From: an uncultured Ruminococcus sp.
GTDB taxonomy: Bacteria > Bacillota > Clostridia > Oscillospirales > Acutalibacteraceae
Assembly: GCA_958403905.1 (NCBI GenBank)
Contig: CATXZD010000025.1
Span: forward strand, 1 to 10,423
Reading direction: 5' to 3'
DNA: 10,423 nucleotides
Position numbers and translations under genes: made by a program. The notes under the pieces were generated by a model. The model searched no databases, was not told the origin of the DNA, and saw only the letters and a program-made list of their open reading frames with translations. This document shows positions 6,064 through 10,423 of the stretch, piece by piece. Every line of letters starts with the position of its first letter. Positions within the stretch are counted from its first letter, which is position 1.

Positions 6064-8289
6064 ATGAAACGACTGTTAGCAACGGTGGGACTTACTTATC
6101 TTTCCGTGCTTGCGGTCGTTTTTTATTTTGCAAACGGCACATTTTCTAATATAATAATTATTTTGTCGGCATTGTCTGCATTTATTGGAATATTTTTAAA
6201 ACTGCTAAAAAGTAAAATTAAAATCAAAGTATCTGTTGCACATTTTCTGATTACTGTAGGTGTAACAGCTTTTGCAGCCTGTATTGCAATTGTTATGTAT
6301 TCCAATAATATTTATCAGCCGATTGTTGACAATTATTCAAATAAAGAATTAAGCGTTGAGGGATATATATGCGATGAAGTTCAGAAAAGTGAAAATAGTT
6401 ATATTTATATAATCTCTGCCGATAAAATCAACGGCTGCCATGAAAATGTGAAAATCAGACTGGTTTCAATAATTGACTTGCAGTCGGATGATTTCGACCG
6501 AATATCAGCAAATTTTACTGTCGATAGAACTGATGAAGGCTACAACCTAAGTAAGGGAATCTATCTTACTGCATTTTATAATGAAGAAAGCGACAGTTTT
6601 AAATTAACGGGAGAAAAGCAGTTTACGTTATACAGCATTGCCGTCAGCATAAGAAAATCAATGAAAAGCTCGCTTGACGCACTTTTGCCCGAAAGCACCG
6701 CTTCGCTTTGCAAGGCGGTTTTGCTTGGCGATAAACAGGCGCTTTCACGAGATGTTAAAGATGATTTTTCAAAAACAGGAACAAGCTTTTTGATCGTAGT
6801 TTCGGGTATGCACTTGTCTATAATCGTAGGATTCATTTTGTTTTTTATTAAGAGAATAATAAAAAACAGATATGTTCGTGCTGCTGTCGTTTTAGCAACA
6901 GTACTTGGCTTTATGGCGGTAACGGGCTTTACTCCATCAGTTGTGCGTTCGGGAATTATGCTAATCCTTACATATTGCTCTAAAACTGTTTTCAGACGAA
7001 CAGATGGTCTGAATTCGCTCGGTGCATCGGCAATTGTGCTTACTGTATTTAATCCGTTTTCTGTCGGCGATATAGGAATGTTGTTGTCCTTTTCTGCTAC
7101 GGCAGGAATAATACTTTGGGCAGGCAAAATTGAAAGTTACTTATTACGAAAGTTTAAATTTAAAGGAATACGTAAATTTATCAGACCGATAATAAATCTC
7201 CTTGCGGTTTCTGTTTCGGCGTCACTATGGACAATTCCGGTTACTACTGTGGCTTTCCACAGGATTACACCCTTTGTTGTTTTGACATCGTTGTTTGCCG
7301 AACCTATTGTGAGTGTTGTTCTGGTTTGCGCAATGCTTTCAGCACTTTTGTATCTCTGTTCGATAATTTCATTTTTAGCTTACCCTTTTGCATTCGCAGC
7401 GGATATTTTCGGAAAATTACTTTTAAAAATAATTTCGCTTTTTTCATCTATTCCATATTCCTGCGTGAACTCTGATAAGCCGTATTTTTACGTCTGGCTA
7501 ATCTTTACTGCATTGCTTGTTGTAATCGGTTATGCGATAAAGACAAATGGCTTTTATGTGCACTGCGCAGTTACAGCGTCGACAATAGTTTTGACAGTCG
7601 GTTGGGCGATTTATGCTATAATCGGCAGCAATTCGGCAATACTCAAAATTTACAATGTCGGCAGCGGAGTTACAGCTTCGGTTGAGTGCGGCAGTAACAT
7701 TTCGTTTATCTCCTGCGGAGGTACAAACAGCAGTATATATCAGATAATTGAAGATATTTCGGGGAACTTTTCATCAATTGACAGCATTGTAATTCCAAAC
7801 ACAAAATTAAAATATTCAAAATATCTTCCGCAATTAGTTTCTGAATTTGACGTATCAAATATTTTAGTATATGATAATAATACAGACAAAAAATTGATTG
7901 ATAATTACAGAGGTGAGATTAACACATTCAGCGGCGACTGTTGCTTTACAATAAAACTTAACTCACTGACCACCCTGAATGTAATAAATATTGAAACGGT
8001 TACATATCAATACTTAAACATAAACGGCAGTACGGTTTTGTTTGTCCCCAGTAAATCGGATATTTCAAAGCTCCCGGAAAAGTATAGGGTATGCGATTAT
8101 CTTCTTATTGATTCAAATGTAAAAAACAGGGACCTGATTACCTGCAAAAATGTGATTTTTTCGGGAGAAAAAGAATTGCTTGAAAGCAGATATAGTTCTG
8201 TAAAAGAAATAAGTGATAGTATTTATACAACTTCCGACGGTAATGTGAAGTTTGTATTCAGCGGAGGCTACAATGTCAAAGATAAGTGA
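6064..8289 (+). CDS. comEC: ComEC/Rec2 family DNA-uptake channel protein
   Basis: ComEC is the membrane channel that carries single-stranded DNA into the cytoplasm during natural transformation. This 741-residue protein has N-terminal membrane segments (about 1-80), an extracellular OB-like DUF4131 region (about 90-195), and the Competence domain with GDKQALS (from 222), SGMHLS (247-252) and GFTPSVVRS (288-296), followed by several more helices up to about 520. The C-terminal region (from about 526, ILKIYNVGSG) aligns by eye with the metallo-beta-lactamase-like domain of long ComEC proteins, but the HxHxDH metal site is not there: IPNTKLKYSKYL (577 onward) stands in its place. I chose the ATG at 6064 because AAAAAGGATG gives an SD 6-8 nt upstream; the ATG at 6055 lies inside that SD. 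No comEA or comEB is in the window, so transformability cannot be judged. Confidence 0.93.
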   Translation: MKRLLATVGLTYLSVLAVVFYFANGTFSNIIIILSALSAFIGIFLKLLKSKIKIKVSVAHFLITVGVTAFAACIAIVMYSNNIYQPIVDNYSNKELSVEGYICDEVQKSENSYIYIISADKINGCHENVKIRLVSIIDLQSDDFDRISANFTVDRTDEGYNLSKGIYLTAFYNEESDSFKLTGEKQFTLYSIAVSIRKSMKSSLDALLPESTASLCKAVLLGDKQALSRDVKDDFSKTGTSFLIVVSGMHLSIIVGFILFFIKRIIKNRYVRAAVVLATVLGFMAVTGFTPSVVRSGIMLILTYCSKTVFRRTDGLNSLGASAIVLTVFNPFSVGDIGMLLSFSATAGIILWAGKIESYLLRKFKFKGIRKFIRPIINLLAVSVSASLWTIPVTTVAFHRITPFVVLTSLFAEPIVSVVLVCAMLSALLYLCSIISFLAYPFAFAADIFGKLLLKIISLFSSIPYSCVNSDKPYFYVWLIFTALLVVIGYAIKTNGFYVHCAVTASTIVLTVGWAIYAIIGSNSAILKIYNVGSGVTASVECGSNISFISCGGTNSSIYQIIEDISGNFSSIDSIVIPNTKLKYSKYLPQLVSEFDVSNILVYDNNTDKKLIDNYRGEINTFSGDCCFTIKLNSLTTLNVINIETVTYQYLNINGSTVLFVPSKSDISKLPEKYRVCDYLLIDSNVKNRDLITCKNVIFSGEKELLESRYSSVKEISDSIYTTSDGNVKFVFSGGYNVKDK

Positions 8290-9316
8290 ATCTGAACTCA
8301 AAAAACAAATAAAGTCAAGACAGTTCTCGCCGATTTATGTAATCTACGGCACTGAGCAGATGTTTGTGCGCCGTTATTCGGAACAGCTTGTAAATGCCGT
8401 GACAGGTAAAAATCCTTCTGATTTCAATTACCATAGATTCAGCGGAGATATAAATCTCGACGATTTTGCAGCGTCGCTTCAGATTGTGCCGTTTATGAGC
8501 GAGTACAACTGCGTTTTCGTTTCAGATATATTTTTTGATAATATGGATGCCGATTCACTTGGCCGTTTTAAGGAAATTACCGACAAAACAGTTGATACAA
8601 CAGTGCTGATAATTTCAATGCCGACCTATGTTCCGACAAAGAATAGTGCCGCTTTCAAGTCGTTTGTAAAAAGGGTAGAAAAAAACGGCTCGGTTTGTGA
8701 ATTTAACAAGCTTAATCAGTCGATGCTTGAACGCTATATTGCAAAGTGGGCGAATGAAAACGGCAAGATGATTTCACATCTAAACGCCTCAAAGCTTATT
8801 TCTTATTGCGGTGACGATCTTAATCTGCTTAAAAACGAGATTGCAAAAATTTGTGCCTATGCACAAGGCGAGGAGGTCACAGCGCAGGATATTGAAAAGC
8901 TCGCAACACAAAATCTTGAAACAAAAATATTCGCATTGTCTGACGCTGTGTTAAACGGAAACGGCGACAAGGCTTTTAATACGCTCGATCAGCTTTTTTA
9001 TCAGCGCGAAGAACCTGTTGTAATGTTGTACGTGCTGTCGGCTTCGTATGTTGACGCATACAGAATCAGAGTTGCCGACGAGTGCGGTGTGCTCAAAGAT
9101 GATGTTGCAAAGGATTTCGAGTACCAAAACAGAGCGTTCACTCTGAAAAAAGCACGTGAGGCTACTGCAAGGGTTTCAACCGATGCCTTGCGCAAAAGCC
9201 TCAATCTGATTATTGATGCAGACGAAAAATTTAAAAGCTCGTCGATTAACGAAAGGCTCTGTATGGAACAACTAATAGCTCAGTTGTTGCTTGTTTCGAA
9301 GGAGGGCAGGATATAA
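8273..9316 (+). CDS. holA: DNA polymerase III subunit delta
   Basis: This 347-residue protein is the delta subunit of the clamp loader, which opens the beta sliding clamp. The N-terminus (SPIYVIYGTEQMFVRRYSEQL) matches the family's opening strand and degenerate nucleotide-binding region. The middle holds LLKNEIAKICAYA and the ATQNLETKIFALSDAVLNGN segment typical of Firmicutes HolA, followed by an alpha-helical C-terminal domain. The ATG at 8273 is chosen because GGAGG (8263-8267) stands 5 nt before it. A longer in-frame extension to 8252 has no such SD. The gene overlaps the end of comEC by 17 nt, implying coupled translation. comEC and holA (yqeN) are also close together in Bacillus subtilis, which supports both calls. 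Confidence 0.93.
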   Translation: MSKISESELKKQIKSRQFSPIYVIYGTEQMFVRRYSEQLVNAVTGKNPSDFNYHRFSGDINLDDFAASLQIVPFMSEYNCVFVSDIFFDNMDADSLGRFKEITDKTVDTTVLIISMPTYVPTKNSAAFKSFVKRVEKNGSVCEFNKLNQSMLERYIAKWANENGKMISHLNASKLISYCGDDLNLLKNEIAKICAYAQGEEVTAQDIEKLATQNLETKIFALSDAVLNGNGDKAFNTLDQLFYQREEPVVMLYVLSASYVDAYRIRVADECGVLKDDVAKDFEYQNRAFTLKKAREATARVSTDALRKSLNLIIDADEKFKSSSINERLCMEQLIAQLLLVSKEGRI

Positions 9317-9910
9317 TTGCTGAAAATTAAAGAGGCGGTAATTGTCGAGGGAAGATACGACAAAATCAAGCTTTCTTCATTAATTGATGCGCCCATAATA
9401 GAAACTAACGGCTTTCGCGTTTTTTCTGATAAGGAAAAGCAGAATCTAATTCGTCAGATTGCCGACTCAAGAGGAATCCTCATTCTTACCGACAGCGACT
9501 CGGCAGGTTTTGTAATACGTAATTTCTTAAAAGGGGTAGTAGATAAAACAAAGATAGTTCATTGTTACATTCCGCAGATTGAGGGCAAGGAAAAACGTAA
9601 ATCACAAAAAGGCAAGGAAGGGCTTCTCGGAGTAGAGGGAGTCAGCGATGAGGTTATAATAAATGCCGTTCGCAAAAGCGGAGCAACAATTATCGGTGAA
9701 AGCAGTAAAAAGGAAAATGAAATCAAAAAATCCGATTTATTCTTCCTCGGATTAACAGGCACCGAAAATTCCGATAAAAACAGAAAAAAGCTTTTAAAGC
9801 ACCTCAATTTGCCTGCATATCTCACGACAAACGCAATGCTTAGCGCACTTAATTGCTTATATTCTCTTGAAGAATTAATTGAATTATTAGAAAAAATCGG
9901 AATTATATAA
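9317..9910 (+). CDS. rnmV: Ribonuclease M5
   Basis: RNase M5 makes the final double-strand cleavage that matures 5S rRNA in low-GC Gram-positive bacteria. This 197-residue protein has an N-terminal TOPRIM domain with E11 in VIVEGRYD and the acidic pair D59/D61 in LTDSDSAGFVIR. The intervening IETNGFRVF and the later GVEGVSDE also fit the family. The C-terminal portion (about 130-197) matches DUF4093, with KKSDLFFLGLTG and a KLLKHLNLP helix. Translation starts at TTG on the base after the holA stop, with AAGGAGG (9299-9305) 11 nt upstream. No nearer ATG or GTG fits. In Bacillus subtilis rnmV lies beside ksgA; here it sits after holA. Confidence 0.92.
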   Translation: MLKIKEAVIVEGRYDKIKLSSLIDAPIIETNGFRVFSDKEKQNLIRQIADSRGILILTDSDSAGFVIRNFLKGVVDKTKIVHCYIPQIEGKEKRKSQKGKEGLLGVEGVSDEVIINAVRKSGATIIGESSKKENEIKKSDLFFLGLTGTENSDKNRKKLLKHLNLPAYLTTNAMLSALNCLYSLEELIELLEKIGII

Positions 9911-9930
9911 TTTAATTTATTTGAATAATC

Positions 9931-9960
9931 CACCGCCTTTAGCCAAAACTAAAGGTGGTG
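9931..9960 (+). promoter_or_regulatory. Hairpin sequestering the SD of the CmpB-family gene
   Basis: Bases 9931-9942 pair with 9949-9960 over 12 bp with one G-U wobble, and the loop is CCAAAA (9943-9948). The 3' arm contains the SD AAGGTGGTGAT (9952-9962), which matches the full-length anti-SD complement AAGGAGGTGAT at 10 of 11 positions and lies just before the ATG at 9965. No T-run follows, so it does not look like a terminator. The layout suggests translational control by SD occlusion, as in RNA thermometers or trans-factor switches (inference). A perfect TATAAT (9906-9911) overlaps the rnmV stop codon but has no good -35 at normal spacing, so a local promoter is only possible. Confidence 0.6.
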
Positions 9961-9964
9961 ATTT

Positions 9965-10360
9965 ATGTTGAAAAACATTAGAGACAATTGCATTTTATTT
10001 TCAATAGGCGGAGTAGGATATGCGTTGCTTGAAATTCTCTGGCGAGGGAAAACACATTGGTCAATGGCGCTGACAGGCGGAACATGTTTTGTATCACTGT
10101 TTAAATTCTACGGAAAGCACAAAAAAATGAAAATGCCTGCAAAATGTATATTTGGCAGTGCAATAATAACCACGCTCGAATTTTGCTGCGGATGTATAGT
10201 TAATCTAAAATATAAACTTAATGTTTGGGATTATTCAAAATGCCGTTTAAATGTCAAAGGGCAGATTTGTCCGTTTTACAGTATGCTGTGGGCGTTGTTG
10301 TGCATTCCAGTAAGTGCTTTATGTAAAAAACTTTCTGATATAAAGACCGATTATAAATAA
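9965..10360 (+). CDS. Small membrane protein, CmpB/'ABC-transporter type IV' family
   Basis: This 131-residue protein matches the PF06541-type (CmpB) family of small membrane proteins. They are labelled putative ABC transporter permeases, but no transport has been shown for them as far as I know. Four hydrophobic segments are visible at about residues 8-26, 34-50, 59-78 and 103-121. The diagnostic part is the LEFCCGCIVN helix followed by KLNVWDYS and then VKGQICPFYSMLWALL, corresponding to the LNVWDYS...GQIC...S.LW signature. It lacks the long cytoplasmic extension seen in some relatives. No ATP-binding partner is encoded nearby. The start is ATG with an exceptionally strong SD that lies within a hairpin. 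It follows rnmV by 54 nt and no terminator separates them. Confidence 0.8.
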   Translation: MLKNIRDNCILFSIGGVGYALLEILWRGKTHWSMALTGGTCFVSLFKFYGKHKKMKMPAKCIFGSAIITTLEFCCGCIVNLKYKLNVWDYSKCRLNVKGQICPFYSMLWALLCIPVSALCKKLSDIKTDYK

Positions 10361-10396
10361 TTTAGAGAAAAAAGCCAAAAAATGAAGAAAAAGGGG

Positions 10397-10423
10397 TTGC
10401 AAAAGTAAGAGAAGTTTGATATA
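10397..10423 (+). promoter_or_regulatory. Probable promoter of the next gene, cut by the window end
   Basis: TTGCAA (10397-10402) is followed after 17 nt by TATA (10420-10423), where the window ends. TG at 10417-10418 stands one base before it, the extended -10 arrangement TGnTATA. If the next two bases complete TATAAT this would be a strong promoter. Nothing is seen of the downstream gene. Confidence 0.45.

Noticed and set aside
5931..6149. 72-codon frame spanning the PRTase stop and the comEC start
   Set aside because: It opens on a TTG inside the PRTase end, has no SD and runs into the strongly supported comEC frame.
6576..7127. 183-codon minus-strand frame inside comEC
   Set aside because: It is antisense to the conserved Competence domain, has no SD or recognisable motif, and is rich in Ser/Thr/Pro as expected of a shadow frame.
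9931..9960. Rho-independent terminator after rnmV
   Set aside because: The stem is strong but has no T-run on either strand, and its 3' arm is the SD of the next gene.
10382..10408. Eight-codon frame MKKKGLQK near the window end
   Set aside because: It overlaps the probable promoter and is too short and low in complexity to support.

Overview
This window is ordinary housekeeping chromosome from a low-to-moderate GC (roughly 40% by eye) member of the Firmicutes. It most likely comes from class Clostridia, near the Ruminococcus/Oscillospiraceae group. The evidence is the gene content and order (DUF177 gene then rpmF; DUF512 radical SAM gene then der then plsY; comEC then holA; RNase M5), purine-rich Shine-Dalgarno (SD) sites of the AGGAGG type, TTGACA/TATAAT promoters, and a CmpB-family membrane protein common in gut Clostridia. 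The genus assignment is inference. All eleven protein genes that I accept lie on the + strand.

Layout. Positions 1-488 have no gene. The first ~310 bases are packed with direct and inverted repeats, and the rest is plain AT-rich DNA. A perfect consensus promoter (489-517) drives yceD (DUF177) and rpmF (ribosomal protein L32), which end at a hairpin terminator (1297-1328). A second promoter (1340-1368) starts a DUF512 radical SAM gene, followed by der (ribosome-assembly GTPase) and plsY (glycerol-3-phosphate acyltransferase), the last two directly abutting. A third promoter (4823-4851) precedes a HIT/HINT-type nucleotide hydrolase. A 166-bp intergenic stretch rich in hairpins then leads to an Apt-like phosphoribosyltransferase. 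Next come comEC (DNA-uptake channel), holA (DNA polymerase III delta, overlapping comEC by 17 nt) and rnmV (RNase M5, starting on the base after the holA stop). The last gene encodes a small four-helix membrane protein of the CmpB family, and its very strong SD lies inside a 12-bp hairpin. The window ends inside what looks like the promoter of the next gene.

How the genes fit together. Three products serve the translation machinery: L32, Der (50S assembly) and RNase M5 (5S rRNA maturation). PlsY feeds phospholipid synthesis. The HIT protein and the phosphoribosyltransferase both plausibly handle purine nucleotides. ComEC and HolA are a conserved Firmicutes pair (comEC and yqeN are close together in Bacillus subtilis).

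I found no mobile element, CRISPR array, tRNA, rRNA or defence system. The points most worth a second look are non-coding or domain-level. They are the SD-sequestering hairpin at 9931-9960, a ComEC whose C-terminal metallo-beta-lactamase-like domain seems to have lost its metal-binding histidines, the structured leader before the phosphoribosyltransferase, and the uncharacterised radical SAM/PDZ/DUF512 protein beside der.
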